A DNA stretch of 64,000 bases from Phil1 sp040767925 (GCA_040767925.1 JAXGNN010000002.1:248001-312000); one strand, 5' to 3'. Shown: positions 53,437 to 62,560, counted from the first letter of the stretch. Numbers and translations are program-made. Notes: generated by a model from the sequence alone, not told the origin.

Positions 53437-55104
53437 TTATGACGTTTTGAAATTCGGCGCGATGATCTTGCAGGCTTCCTTTTCGCGGTGGGCGGCTTCC
53501 GCCCGCGCGTTTTCCGCGCTGCCGTCCAGCTCCGCCTTGATGCGGGCGATGTTGTTGATGGCCTCGCGCAGGCGCGCAAGCTCCCCGTCCCTCTCCTCGA
53601 GCGTGCGGTTCAGGCGCTCGAACTCCTCCTCGCGCTGCTTGATCTCGCTCTCGCGGCGGGCAAGCCTGTCTGTAAGCGCGTCGATCTCGCTCTCCTTGCG
53701 GGCGAGCGTCTCCGGGCTCGGGCAGTTCCGTTTAACGGCAAGCTCGCCCTCGAGCGCGTCGATGCGCTCCTTGGAGACGCCGAGCGACGCGCGCGCCTCG
53801 CGCACGTCCGCGCGCATGTCGGAAAGCTCGGAATTGAAAGCGGCGATGACCGCGTTCTTCTTCTCGACGATTTCCGTGAGGGAAGCGATCTCCTCCCTTC
53901 GGGCGTTCAGCGACGCCGCAAGGTCCGCGGCGCGCGCGTCGCTTCCGGCGAGCACGAGCGTGTAGGAGTTGATGCGCTCGTCCCTGTTGGCGAGTTCCCT
54001 GCGCAGATTCTCCAATTCCGCGTCCTTCGCGGAACGCACGGCGCTTTCTGCGCGGCGCAGTTCCTCGATTTCGGCATCCTTTCGCGCGGTTTCAAGCGCG
54101 CGGGCACACTCGGCTTCCTCGGCTTCCGCTCGCATCTGCGCGAGCGCGAGCGCGTGGTCGCGCCGGAGCGCTTCGAGGGCGGCTTCCTTTTCAGAGCTTT
54201 GCGCGGCGAGCGCGCACCGGAGCTCCGCAATCTCCGCGTCCCTCGCGGCGAGCGCGCCGTCCCAATCCTCCGCGTTGCTTATAAGTGCTTTATGCTCGGC
54301 GTTCAGCGCGTCGAGCGCACGCCGAAGCTCCGCGATCTGTGCGTCCCTCGCGGCGAGCGCGCTGTCCTGCTCCTCTGTGCTGTTTATAAGTGCTTCATGC
54401 TCGGCGTTCAGCGCGTCGAGCGCGTGCCGAAGCTCCGCGATCTGTGCGTCCTTCGCGGCGAGCGCGCCGCTTCCTTCCTCCGCGCGACCCGCGAGGGATT
54501 CATATTCGGCGTTCAGCGCGTCGATCGTGCGCCGCAGTTCCGCGATCTGTGCGTCCTTCGCGGCGAGCGCATCGCTCTGATCCTCCGCGCGGCCGACGAG
54601 GGCTTCCTGCTCCAGAAGCGCGTGGTTGAGCCGCCCGATCTCGGCCTCCCGGCCGGACGCGAGCGCGGCGAGCCGCGCGGTTTCGCCGCGGACTTCGTCG
54701 AGCGTCCTCGCGAGGGATTTGACCCGCTCGTCCCGCGAGGCGAGCTCCGCCTCGTGCTTCGCCTTGAGGATACCCGCCACCTGCTCGACGAGCTTGCGCG
54801 TTTCCTCCGCGCCGGGCTCCCCCGCGCGGCTCGCCGCCGCGATGGGCGCGATGTCGTCCACCGCGGCGCGCAGCTTTTTATTCTCTTCGGCGATGAGGGA
54901 AAGCTCGTCGCGCATCTCCTGCGTCTTTTCGTAGAAAACGCGACGCATCGCCTCCGCGGCGGCCGCCTGCTCGTCGAGGTATTTATTCACCTCGGCGCGG
55001 TTGTAGCCGCCGACGGCGGACGCGAACTCCGGCCTGCCCGGCGCGAGGCTCATATCCATGCGCAGCCTCGTCACCTCGTCATTTTTCGCGGCTTTATCGG
55101 CCAT
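53437..55104 (-). CDS. DivIVA-like coiled-coil protein (last gene of the Tad operon)
   Basis: 555 residues. The N-terminal region (PEFASAVGGYNRAEVNKYLDEQAAAAEAMR) resembles the DivIVA lipid-binding domain, in which GY-x-x-x-EVxxFL is diagnostic. The rest is almost entirely coiled coil; residues about 165-300 contain four to five copies of a 35-residue repeat with core ALAAKDAQIAELRRALDALN, encoded by similar DNA at about 54235-54600. DivIVA proteins gather at curved membranes such as poles and septa. Overlap of 11 bases with the DUF192 gene places it at the end of the pilus operon, where it may position the machine. Confidence 0.75.
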   Translation of the reverse strand: MADKAAKNDEVTRLRMDMSLAPGRPEFASAVGGYNRAEVNKYLDEQAAAAEAMRRVFYEKTQEMRDELSLIAEENKKLRAAVDDIAPIAAASRAGEPGAEETRKLVEQVAGILKAKHEAELASRDERVKSLARTLDEVRGETARLAALASGREAEIGRLNHALLEQEALVGRAEDQSDALAAKDAQIAELRRTIDALNAEYESLAGRAEEGSGALAAKDAQIAELRHALDALNAEHEALINSTEEQDSALAARDAQIAELRRALDALNAEHKALISNAEDWDGALAARDAEIAELRCALAAQSSEKEAALEALRRDHALALAQMRAEAEEAECARALETARKDAEIEELRRAESAVRSAKDAELENLRRELANRDERINSYTLVLAGSDARAADLAASLNARREEIASLTEIVEKKNAVIAAFNSELSDMRADVREARASLGVSKERIDALEGELAVKRNCPSPETLARKESEIDALTDRLARRESEIKQREEEFERLNRTLEERDGELARLREAINNIARIKAELDGSAENARAEAAHREKEACKIIAPNFKTS

Positions 55105-55450
55105 GCTGTCCCTCCTTCACGATCTCTATCGTCTGAATTTCCGTCAATTCCATTTTGCGAAGCGTATGCGCCGGCAGCTCGAGCACCCCGTATGCGCCCT
55201 TGACGGCTCCGCTCATGCTGTTCTTCGGCATCGCCTCGATCATGCGCAGCACCCTGCCTTCCTTCGAGACGAAAAGCACGTCGATCTCCTCCTTCATAAA
55301 GAAGGTGTGGATGTCCGAACAGGGCACGATCCAAAGGGGCCTTTCGATGGGCGACTTCCCCATGAGCCCGCGGAAGCGCGCGAAGAAGCTGTCCGCGACG
55401 TCCGCCTCGAGGACGCGTTTGCCGTCGAGCTGGATGCTTGCTCGCTTCAT
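55094..55450 (-). CDS. DUF192 family protein
   Basis: 118 residues from ATG 55450 (MKRASIQLDGKRVLEADVAD), eight bases after GAGG. It has DUF192 motifs FFARFRGLMGKSPI, CSDIHTFFMKEEIDVLFVSKEGRVL and ELPAHTLRK. Usual members are secreted, but this one has no signal peptide. Function unknown; it lies between tadC and the DivIVA-like gene in the operon. Confidence 0.88.
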   Translation of the reverse strand: MKRASIQLDGKRVLEADVADSFFARFRGLMGKSPIERPLWIVPCSDIHTFFMKEEIDVLFVSKEGRVLRMIEAMPKNSMSGAVKGAYGVLELPAHTLRKMELTEIQTIEIVKEGQHGR

Positions 55451-55460
55451 GCGTAAATCC

Positions 55461-56390
55461 TCACTTGAACGCGTCAATGATGTTCATCACGGTGGGGCCC
55501 ATAAGTATGATCAGCAGCACCGGGAAGATGAACGCCACCATGGGCAGCATCATCTTGACGGGCGCCTTCATGCCCTTTTCCTGCGCGACCTGCTTGCGGT
55601 TCGCGCGAAGATGCGCGCTCTGGGTTTTCAACACGTTCTTGATGGGCGTGCCCATCTGCTCGCTCTGCACGATGGCGGCGACCAGCACCTTCAGTTCGGA
55701 GATATCGCACCTTTCCGCCATGTCGCTGAGCGCGTCCCTCCTGGGCTTGCCCATGGAGATCTCCATGGAGGCGACGGTCAATTCCTCCTTGAGCGCACCC
55801 GTGAACTTGTCGAGCGCGCGCTTCAACGCCGCGTCGAACCCGAGCCCTGCGTCGATACTGACGCTCAGGATATCCATCATGTCGGGCAGCTGCTTCTTCA
55901 TCGAATCCTGGCGTGCATTTGCGATGAAGCGCACCGTGTAAGTCGGCACAAGCAGTGCGGCGAACACCGCGCCGACGAGTATGAGCAGTTTGATTACGGG
56001 CTCGGTCGATATTCCCGCGATCAGGGCCAGCGCGCCGAGCACCATCACGAGCGCAATGCCGATCCGGATGATCGTGAAGGTGGAGGCCGCCATATAGATG
56101 CCCGCTGCGCGGAGCCAACGCTCGAGCTTTTCCTCGGCCGCGCTCTGCTTGCCGCCCTTGCCCGCGCGCTTCATCCTGCGGCTCACGGCCGAGCGCTTCA
56201 GCTTCCTGATCACGGGGCCGAGCATGCGCTCGAACACGTTGCCCTCGAACTCGTTGAAGCCGGCGAGGCCGCTCTCGGCGACGTTTCTTACGCGCCTTTC
56301 CTTCGCCCGCTGCGCCTGGAGCGGGGCGTTCAGCGCGCCGAGCACCAGCGCGAATACCAGCGCGGCCAGGCTTCCTGCCAGAAATATCAT
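55461..56390 (-). CDS. tadC: Tad pilus inner-membrane platform protein TadC
   Basis: 309 residues with the type II secretion F domain: QLPDMMDILSVSIDAGLGFDAALKRALDK and a second half IVQSEQMGTPIKNVLKTQSAHLRANRK, flanked by membrane helices at both ends. With TadB it forms the inner-membrane platform on which TadA acts. GGAGG precedes the ATG. Confidence 0.93.
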   Translation of the reverse strand: MIFLAGSLAALVFALVLGALNAPLQAQRAKERRVRNVAESGLAGFNEFEGNVFERMLGPVIRKLKRSAVSRRMKRAGKGGKQSAAEEKLERWLRAAGIYMAASTFTIIRIGIALVMVLGALALIAGISTEPVIKLLILVGAVFAALLVPTYTVRFIANARQDSMKKQLPDMMDILSVSIDAGLGFDAALKRALDKFTGALKEELTVASMEISMGKPRRDALSDMAERCDISELKVLVAAIVQSEQMGTPIKNVLKTQSAHLRANRKQVAQEKGMKAPVKMMLPMVAFIFPVLLIILMGPTVMNIIDAFK

Positions 56391-56406
56391 CGACGCCCCT
56401 CCTTCT

Positions 56407-57336
56407 TCAATACTTGACGGAGATCATCTTGCGGATCACGATGAAGCCGACGACCTCCATGCACGCGGCGACGGTCAGCATGATGCGACCGACTTCCGTG
56501 ACAAAAAACACGGTCATATAACCGGGGTTGATAACCGAGAGGATCAGCCCGATGCCGATGGGCAGGCCGCCGATCACGGCGCCCGTCATGCGGCCCTGCG
56601 AGGTGAGCATGCGCACGTCGTTCTTCACCTTGAGCCTGTCGAGTATGGTCTGGGCGATGCTGTCCATGACCTCGCTCAAACTCCCGCCGACCTGCTGGGA
56701 GATGAGGATCGCCGTGACGAGCAGCTTCAAATCCGGGCTCGGCATGCGGCGCGTCAGGTTGTGGAGCGCCGCCTCCATGGTGTTGCCCAGTTGCACCTCG
56801 CGCAGCGTCCGCCCGAACTCGTAGGAGATGGGCGCGGGCATCTGCTCCGCGACGTTGGCCATGCCCTGCTGAAAGGTCAGGCCGGATTTCAGGCAGTTGC
56901 TCATGCTGATGACAGCGTCCCCGAGCTGGTTCTCGAAGGCGCGCGTGCGCTTGGTGCGCGAGCGCCTGACATACAGCGGCGGCAGCGAGAGCCCGCCCGC
57001 GGCGAGCACCGTGCACACCATGAAGCGCGCGCCCAGAAGCGCCGCGAGCACCGGGGGGATCACCGAAAGGGCGATCCACGTCGTCAGATATTCCTCCGCC
57101 TTCATGGGCACGCCCGCGCTCGCGAGCTGGTCGCGCAAGAGCTGGGAAATCTTGATGGGCGTCTTCCTGCGCGAATCGCGCACGCGCTTTCTGATCTCAT
57201 CTCTCGGGAGCTTCCGCTCAAACACGGCGAGGCGCTTCTCGATGACGAGCCTGCCTTTGAGCGCGACGCGGAGCGCGAGCGAAACGATCGCGAACGCGAA
57301 AAGCGCCAGGGATGATACGAAGAGCAGCAGTTCCAT
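56407..57336 (-). CDS. tadB: Tad pilus inner-membrane platform protein TadB
   Basis: 309 residues with the F domain: QLGDAVISMSNCLKSGLTFQQGMANVAEQM and LVTAILISQQVGGSLSEVMDSIAQTI, with N- and C-terminal membrane helices. Its start overlaps the tadA stop by one base (TGATG). Confidence 0.93.
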   Translation of the reverse strand: MELLLFVSSLALFAFAIVSLALRVALKGRLVIEKRLAVFERKLPRDEIRKRVRDSRRKTPIKISQLLRDQLASAGVPMKAEEYLTTWIALSVIPPVLAALLGARFMVCTVLAAGGLSLPPLYVRRSRTKRTRAFENQLGDAVISMSNCLKSGLTFQQGMANVAEQMPAPISYEFGRTLREVQLGNTMEAALHNLTRRMPSPDLKLLVTAILISQQVGGSLSEVMDSIAQTILDRLKVKNDVRMLTSQGRMTGAVIGGLPIGIGLILSVINPGYMTVFFVTEVGRIMLTVAACMEVVGFIVIRKMISVKY

Positions 57337-58697
57337 CAGTTTACCTCAAACCATTCCTCGTTGACAGCGACGCCGTTGGAACGGATTTTCTGGATGCAGC
57401 GGGGGCGTATGCCCGTCGCTCGGAAGCGGCCGTTGAAGCGCCCCTGCGCATCCCGGGAGCCGTCCGTTTCATAGACGAATATATCCTGCATGGAGATGGT
57501 GTCCCCCTCCATGCCTGTGATCTCGGAAATGGAGGTCACGCGGCGCGTGCCGTCCCGAAGCCTCGACTGCTGCACGATCACGTCGAGCGCGGAGGCGATC
57601 TGGCTGCGGATGGCGAGCATTGGCATCTCGGCGCCCGTCATCATGACCATGGTCTCGAGGCGGGCGATGACGTCGCGCGGGGAGTTGGCGTGAGCGGTGG
57701 AAAGCGAGCCGTCGTGGCCCGTGTTCATCGCCTGGAGCATGTCGAGCGCCTCCGCGCCGCGCACCTCGCCCACGATGATCCTGTCCGGCCTCATGCGAAG
57801 AGCGTTCTTCACAAGGTCGCGTATGGAGATTTCGCCCCTGCCCTCCATGTTCGCCGGGCGGCTTTCGAGCGTCACCACATGCGGCTGGTTGAGCTGGAGC
57901 TCCGCCGCGTCCTCAAGGGTCACGATGCGCTGCCCGTCGGGGATGAAGCTCGAGAGGACGTTTAGAAGCGTCGTCTTTCCGCTGCCCGTGCCGCCGGATA
58001 CCATCATGTTGAGGTTGCCGCGCACGCATGACTCGAGGAAGCTCGCCATCCTGGGCGTCAGGCTCCCGAAGCCGATCAGATCGTTGATCGTAAAAGGCGT
58101 TTTGGAGAATTTGCGGATCGTGATGACCGGCCCCACGAGCGAAAGCGGCGGGATGATGATGTTGACGCGCGAGCCGTCCTTGAGGCGCGCGTCCACCATG
58201 GGGCTCGCCTCGTCGACATGGCGGCCCATGGCGTTGACGATCTTCTCGACGATCTGCATGACGTGCTCGTCGTCCCGGAAACTGACCTCGGTGAGCGAGA
58301 TTTTGCCCGCGCGCTCCACGAAGACCTGCCGCGGCCCGTTCACCATGACTTCCGTGATGTTCGGGTCGCGCAGAAGCTGCTCGAGGGGGCCCAGGCCCAT
58401 GACCTCGTTGAAGAGCGAATGGGAGAGCCTGACGCGCTCGGTGCGGTTGATGACGTCCGCGTATTCGAGCAGTATTTCGTCGATGGCGCCCTGAACGTCC
58501 GCATCGCTGGGCTCCTTGTCCTTGTCGTGGAGCTTGTCGATGACGCTTCTCCTCACGCGCTCGGCGATGGCGTTCTGCTGCTCGCGCTTGGGGTCCGGCG
58601 CGGGGGCGGGCGCCTCCACGGGGATTTCCCGGACCGGCGCGTCGAATGTGGCCGCGCGCATCGCCTCGTTTTTGTTCAGCCTTTCCGCGAGGCTCAT
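57336..58697 (-). CDS. tadA: Tad pilus secretion ATPase TadA/CpaF
   Basis: 453 residues from ATG 58697 (MSLAERLNKNEAMR), the frame upstream being antisense to tadZ. Walker A GGTGSGKTTLLN, Asp box region TLEDAAELQL, Walker B RIIVGEVRGAEALDML and the His box TGHDGSLSTAHANSP are all present. This hexameric ATPase powers pilin polymerisation. One-base overlap with tadZ. Confidence 0.96.
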   Translation of the reverse strand: MSLAERLNKNEAMRAATFDAPVREIPVEAPAPAPDPKREQQNAIAERVRRSVIDKLHDKDKEPSDADVQGAIDEILLEYADVINRTERVRLSHSLFNEVMGLGPLEQLLRDPNITEVMVNGPRQVFVERAGKISLTEVSFRDDEHVMQIVEKIVNAMGRHVDEASPMVDARLKDGSRVNIIIPPLSLVGPVITIRKFSKTPFTINDLIGFGSLTPRMASFLESCVRGNLNMMVSGGTGSGKTTLLNVLSSFIPDGQRIVTLEDAAELQLNQPHVVTLESRPANMEGRGEISIRDLVKNALRMRPDRIIVGEVRGAEALDMLQAMNTGHDGSLSTAHANSPRDVIARLETMVMMTGAEMPMLAIRSQIASALDVIVQQSRLRDGTRRVTSISEITGMEGDTISMQDIFVYETDGSRDAQGRFNGRFRATGIRPRCIQKIRSNGVAVNEEWFEVN

Positions 58698-59818
58698 CAG
58701 GCGAGCACCTCCCTGGCCATGGCCTTCAACTGTTTGGCGAGCGCCGTGCGCGACGCCTCGGCGACGATGGGCCGCCCGATGCACTGGCATCTGTCCGCGG
58801 TCTGCGCGTCGAACGGGAGCACGAAATCCGGCTCCCTGCCGAGCGCTTTTTTCACGTCCCTGACGCCGAGGAAGGAGTTCTTCGCGCTCTTGTTGAACAC
58901 GAATTTCGCCTTTTCCGCCATGCGCAGGGAATTCAATATGGTCATGGCCGTGTGCGCCGCCTTGACGGAGGCGATGTCGGGCTGCAGCACGACGAGCACG
59001 AGGTCGCTGTTCTCGATGGCGGTGAGCGTATGCTCTCCGAAGTTCGAGGGGAGGTCGATCACGATGCAGTCGAAGAAGGGACGCATGACGGCGATGGCCG
59101 CCTCGACGCTGCGCGCCTGCACGAATTCGCCGTCCTCCGGGCTGTTGGGGCCCGGAAGCACCGTAAGCCCGCTGTAATGCTGCACGGTATATGTGCGAAG
59201 GGCGTCCATCGTGAGCGTGCCGCGCTCCTGGCTCAGTTCCGCCACAGTGTCCTTCGCCTGCATGTCGAGGAAGAGCGTGACGCACGCGCACTCGAGGCTG
59301 AGGTCCATGACGGCGGCCTTCCTGCCGGCGCCCGCGAGCGCCGCGGCGACGTTGACGGCCACGGTGGTCTTGCCCGTGCCGCCCTTGGGGGAGAAGACGC
59401 TGACCACCCTCGATTCCCCGCCGGCGCGCACGCTGCCCGCGTTGGCCCGCACGCTGCCCAGAGCACCCGCGCGGCGCACGGTGTCGAGGATCGCTTCCGG
59501 CTCCTCGTTGAGGGAGATGCACATGCCGATGCCGCAGCTTTGCGCCTTGCGGATCAGATGCATCGTGAGGGTTTCCGCCGCGAGCACGATCGAGCAGCCG
59601 GGCACGTTCTGGAAAATCCTTTCGCCCAGGTCGAAGGCGGTCTCGTTTTCATAGCAGAGCACCACCACGCCGGGCGCGAGGCCGAACGCCTTCTGGGCCG
59701 ACGCGGGCTGCGCGTCGCCGTAGCCGACGATGGCGATATCCGGCGTCTCGAGCACGGACTTGAGCCTATAGCGCGTTTCCTTGCTGTCGCTTATGATGAA
59801 AACCTTGAGCTGTGCCAT
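58697..59818 (-). CDS. tadZ: Tad pilus localisation ATPase TadZ/CpaE
   Basis: 373 residues: an atypical receiver-like N-terminal domain (residues 1-115, VFIISDSKETRYRLKSVLE) and a MinD-like ATPase with deviant Walker A FSPKGGTGKTTVAVNVA near residue 148. TadZ/CpaE marks the place of Tad assembly, usually a pole. Confidence 0.92.
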   Translation of the reverse strand: MAQLKVFIISDSKETRYRLKSVLETPDIAIVGYGDAQPASAQKAFGLAPGVVVLCYENETAFDLGERIFQNVPGCSIVLAAETLTMHLIRKAQSCGIGMCISLNEEPEAILDTVRRAGALGSVRANAGSVRAGGESRVVSVFSPKGGTGKTTVAVNVAAALAGAGRKAAVMDLSLECACVTLFLDMQAKDTVAELSQERGTLTMDALRTYTVQHYSGLTVLPGPNSPEDGEFVQARSVEAAIAVMRPFFDCIVIDLPSNFGEHTLTAIENSDLVLVVLQPDIASVKAAHTAMTILNSLRMAEKAKFVFNKSAKNSFLGVRDVKKALGREPDFVLPFDAQTADRCQCIGRPIVAEASRTALAKQLKAMAREVLA

Positions 59819-59819
59819 G

Positions 59820-60608
59820 TCATTCCACCTCCAACTCCGTCAGGATCGTGCGGCAGATATGGGTGTTCGTATACATCGGAGGCTCGACGATCTTCTCGTC
59901 GTCCACCGCGCGAAGGAGCAGCGAGATCTGGCCGTAGGTGACGGCGTACTGGAGCTTCACGGCGTCCTCCGGGCTCAGTTCGAGCGTCAGGGAGGAGTAG
60001 ACGGCCTTTTCCGCGCCCGCCGCCTCGGTGAGCTTCTGCGTGATGATGCCCGCCTCGAGCACGCTTATGTTTTCAAGGAGGACCATGGAGCTTTGCACTT
60101 GAATCTCCTCGTCTTCGTCTTCTCCGCCCGCCTCGTCCTCGTCGGGCACGGAGAAGCTGTAGGTGCAGAGGATATCCACGCGGTCGCCGGGATTGATGTA
60201 ACCCGCGACGCCCGTAATTTCCGTAACATAGACGGTCATGGCGCGCATTCCGGGGCTGAGCATATACGACAGCCTGCCGCCCGCGGTGATGTCCGCGTCC
60301 TGCGTGGAGCCGAGCTGATCGAATACGATCTGCTGGCCGGCCATGCACCTATACTTATTGACCTTGCCCACCGCATCCCCGATGGTTGTGAGGGCGCCCG
60401 CCGCGACGAACTCGGTGGGGATAGGCTTCAATTGCACCATATCGTTGGTGATGAAAACGCCCTCGCCGATCTCCGCCGTGCTCACGACGACGGTCGTCAT
60501 GGGAATCTCCTCGGGCTGCAATGCGGCCTCGCGGGATCTGAAGTAGGAATATGCGGCGATGCCCGTGACGAGCGCCAGTATCACCGCGATCAGATATATC
60601 TTCTTCAT
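59820..60608 (-). CDS. cpaB: Flp pilus assembly protein CpaB/RcpC
   Basis: 262 residues: an N-terminal membrane anchor (MKKIYLIAVILALVTGIAAYSYF), an SAF domain (TTVVVSTAEIGEGVFITNDMVQLKPIP) and the CpaB motif SYMLSPGMRAMTVYVTEITGVAGYINPGDRVDIL. An acidic insert rich in Glu/Asp lies near residue 165. In a Gram-positive there is no outer-membrane secretin, so it presumably acts in the wall zone. Confidence 0.92.
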   Translation of the reverse strand: MKKIYLIAVILALVTGIAAYSYFRSREAALQPEEIPMTTVVVSTAEIGEGVFITNDMVQLKPIPTEFVAAGALTTIGDAVGKVNKYRCMAGQQIVFDQLGSTQDADITAGGRLSYMLSPGMRAMTVYVTEITGVAGYINPGDRVDILCTYSFSVPDEDEAGGEDEDEEIQVQSSMVLLENISVLEAGIITQKLTEAAGAEKAVYSSLTLELSPEDAVKLQYAVTYGQISLLLRAVDDEKIVEPPMYTNTHICRTILTELEVE

Positions 60609-60610
60609 TC

Positions 60611-61018
60611 TTAGTTGATCCTCATTTGCGTCGTGGATGTCATCTCCATGACCTGGTCGCCGATGAATATGCCCGCCAGCGGGGTGAGCACCTTCACCTG
60701 CTTCACGACGGTGACGGTGGCGTTCTTCCCGCTGATGGAGACGGTGACGGCGGTGTCGTCCCCGCCCATGCAGAGATCCTTCGCGAGCGTCGTCACGGCC
60801 GAGGTGAGGGTTCCGCTCGTCGAATTGACGATGGCGTAGCGCGCGCCCTCCCGGCTCGCGTTTTCGACGCCCATCTTGTTATAGAAAAGCCAGCCGAAAT
60901 CGATGATGCCGAAAACGAGCAGCAGCAGCAGCGGCAGGCATACGGCCAGCTCCACCATCGACTGGCCGCTTTCGCCCCGGAACAATCCCTTCTTTTTTTT
61001 AGTGCCGGCCTTTTTCAT
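60611..61018 (-). CDS. TadE-like pseudopilin
   Basis: 135 residues from ATG 61018 (MKKAGTKKKKGLFRGESGQS). The processing site and helix read GESGQSMVELAVCLPLLLLLVFGIIDFGWLF, the TadE pattern with Glu at +5. The C-terminal part is a small globular domain. It is probably processed by the operon's prepilin peptidase. Confidence 0.9.
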   Translation of the reverse strand: MKKAGTKKKKGLFRGESGQSMVELAVCLPLLLLLVFGIIDFGWLFYNKMGVENASREGARYAIVNSTSGTLTSAVTTLAKDLCMGGDDTAVTVSISGKNATVTVVKQVKVLTPLAGIFIGDQVMEMTSTTQMRIN

Positions 61019-61117
61019 GTTTCCCCCTTTTTCTTTAGGCAAGGGCCGCCCGGCGCGCTGCGCGCTTCCATCGCGTAACGCCCGCGGACGGCCCGTATCC
61101 ACGCGGTATCCGGCAGC

Positions 61118-61270
61118 TCAGAGGATGATGCCCGCTCCGACGGCGGCGCCGCCCGTGTTCGCCGCAAACAGCGCGATGATGATGGCGACTGCCACAAATC
61201 CCAGCAGCATGCTGATCTCGAGCATCCCCAGCCCGTCCTCGCAGTAGTAAATCCGCTTCATCCTCTTCAT
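61118..61270 (-). CDS. Small Flp-like pilin variant (50 residues)
   Basis: A short gene with AAGGAGA five bases before its ATG. The peptide begins MKRMKRIYYCEDGLGMLEIS and continues into a hydrophobic helix (MLLGFVAVAIIIALFAA) and a Gly/Ala-rich end. The processing region G-LGMLEI mirrors G-QGMVEY of the Flp pilins, with Ile in place of the Tyr after the Glu. It is a probable minor pilin between the Flp genes and tadE. Confidence 0.75.
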   Translation of the reverse strand: MKRMKRIYYCEDGLGMLEISMLLGFVAVAIIIALFAANTGGAAVGAGIIL

Positions 61271-61305
61271 GCAGGTCTCCTTCCCAGGGATTATTTTATT
61301 ACGCT

Positions 61306-61467
61306 TTAATCCGCAGCATCGAGCTCCGTGTTCGCCTTCTCAAAGAAGCCTGTGATTTTCGGCCCGAGCGTGATGATGGCTCCTATGGCCGCAACCGCGA
61401 TGAGCCCGAGGATCAGGCCGTATTCGACCATGCCCTGTCCGTTTTCGTCCCTGATGATGTCCAGCAT
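61306..61467 (-). CDS. flp: Flp pilin, copy 1
   Basis: 53 residues. MLDIIRDENG-QGMVEYGLI has the Flp processing motif (cut after Gly, Glu-Tyr at +5/+6), followed by a hydrophobic helix and a short charged tail ending TELDAAD. The protein is identical to copy 2; the DNA differs at two positions over 162 bases, both silent. Confidence 0.95.
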   Translation of the reverse strand: MLDIIRDENGQGMVEYGLILGLIAVAAIGAIITLGPKITGFFEKANTELDAAD

Positions 61468-61501
61468 TGTTTTATCTCCTTCCAATAGTTAGCTCAGTTT
61501 G

Positions 61502-61663
61502 TTAATCCGCAGCATCGAGTTCCGTGTTCGCCTTCTCAAAGAAGCCTGTGATTTTCGGCCCGAGCGTGATGATGGCCCCTATGGCCGCAACCGCGATGAG
61601 CCCGAGGATCAGGCCGTATTCGACCATGCCCTGTCCGTTTTCGTCCCTGATGATGTCCAGCAT
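61502..61663 (-). CDS. flp: Flp pilin, copy 2
   Basis: 53 residues, from ATG 61663 after AAAGGAGA; the frame to 61741 runs into the next pilin gene. Same protein as copy 1. The near-perfect DNA identity extends into the ribosome site, indicating recent duplication or gene conversion. Confidence 0.95.
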   Translation of the reverse strand: MLDIIRDENGQGMVEYGLILGLIAVAAIGAIITLGPKITGFFEKANTELDAAD

Positions 61664-61694
61664 TGTTTTAATCTCCTTTTGTCTATATTGTGGT

Positions 61695-61871
61695 TTAGTG
61701 TGCATTGATGGCCGTATCAAGTTCTTTGTTCGCATTATCATAGAAAACGCTTACTTTAGGTCCGATCAGAACCAGGGCGCCGATGGCGACGATGGATATG
61801 AGGGCGAGTATGAGTCCATACTCAACCAAGCCTTGTCCCGTCTCGTCCCTGATGATGTCCGTGAATGCCAT
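61695..61871 (-). CDS. flp: Flp pilin, copy 3 (divergent)
   Basis: 58 residues: MAFTDIIRDETG-QGLVEYGLI, then a helix (LALISIVAIGALVLIG) and tail ending KELDTAINAH. It is the first pilin gene in the operon and clearly distinct from copies 1 and 2. The longer frame to 62699 is antisense/out of frame with the peptidase. Confidence 0.95.
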   Translation of the reverse strand: MAFTDIIRDETGQGLVEYGLILALISIVAIGALVLIGPKVSVFYDNANKELDTAINAH

Positions 61872-61915
61872 CGTGACCTCCTTCGCCTGTCGGTCGGTTC
61901 TGAAACTACGGAGTC

Positions 61916-62560
61916 TTATAGCCCCGTAAGCAGCGGGAAGAGCATCGTCGCGACGACGCCCAGGGAGATGTACGGCCCTATCGCCGCCTGACTCTTGAGG
62001 GTTCCCTTCTTGGTGGCATACAGGTAGATGGCATATACGCCGAGCCCCACCGCAGCCACCAGCATGATCTGAACGAAGCTCAGCAGCCCGAAGCAAAGCC
62101 CCGCCACGAAGGCGTATTTCACATCTCCCCAGCCGATGCTCAACCCGAGCCGCGAGGGGAGCAGGAATACCACCGAGGCAAGCGCCGCCCCGAACAGGTT
62201 GGACTGGAACCCCGCGAGCCCGCCTTCGCTCAGGCGGGAGGCGAGGAAAACGAGGATCAGCGAGATGAGCAATTCGTTGGGGATCTTCCGAATGAGCCCG
62301 TCCACAGCGCTGATGCAAAGGACGATCTCGAAAATCGCGATCGCGTATGCGATCTGCGCCATGGATGCCGCGCCGAGGGCGAGGGCGATCGCGCCCCAGC
62401 CGAGCGCCGAGGCGGTCATCCAGATCGCCAGCGACGAACGTCCGTCCATGAGCCGCGACGCGGGAACGCTGTCCACCCGGTCCTCGATGAGGCGGCGGGA
62501 GAGCATTCTGGCGGGGTAGCCCGCGAGGGCGCCGAGCGCGAGTGCGATGATGGGTGACAC
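61916..62560 (-). CDS. Prepilin peptidase, A24 family (TadV/CpaA)
   Basis: 214 residues starting at GTG 62560, eight bases after AAGGAGG. The two catalytic aspartates are Asp87 in ISAVDGLIRKIPNE and the one in GWGDVKYAF. Six to seven membrane helices; the N-methylation domain is absent, as in TadV. First gene of the Tad operon, directly behind the riboswitch leader. Confidence 0.92.
   Translation of the reverse strand: MSPIIALALGALAGYPARMLSRRLIEDRVDSVPASRLMDGRSSLAIWMTASALGWGAIALALGAASMAQIAYAIAIFEIVLCISAVDGLIRKIPNELLISLILVFLASRLSEGGLAGFQSNLFGAALASVVFLLPSRLGLSIGWGDVKYAFVAGLCFGLLSFVQIMLVAAVGLGVYAIYLYATKKGTLKSQAAIGPYISLGVVATMLFPLLTGL

Noticed and set aside
53488..55203. Plus-strand frame opposite the DivIVA-like gene with repeated segments
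   Set aside because: The repeats are the antisense of the coiled-coil repeats; no independent signals.
57336..59522. N-terminal extension of the TadA frame
   Set aside because: The region before 58697 is antisense to tadZ in a different frame; the ATG at 58697 overlaps the tadZ stop in the usual way.
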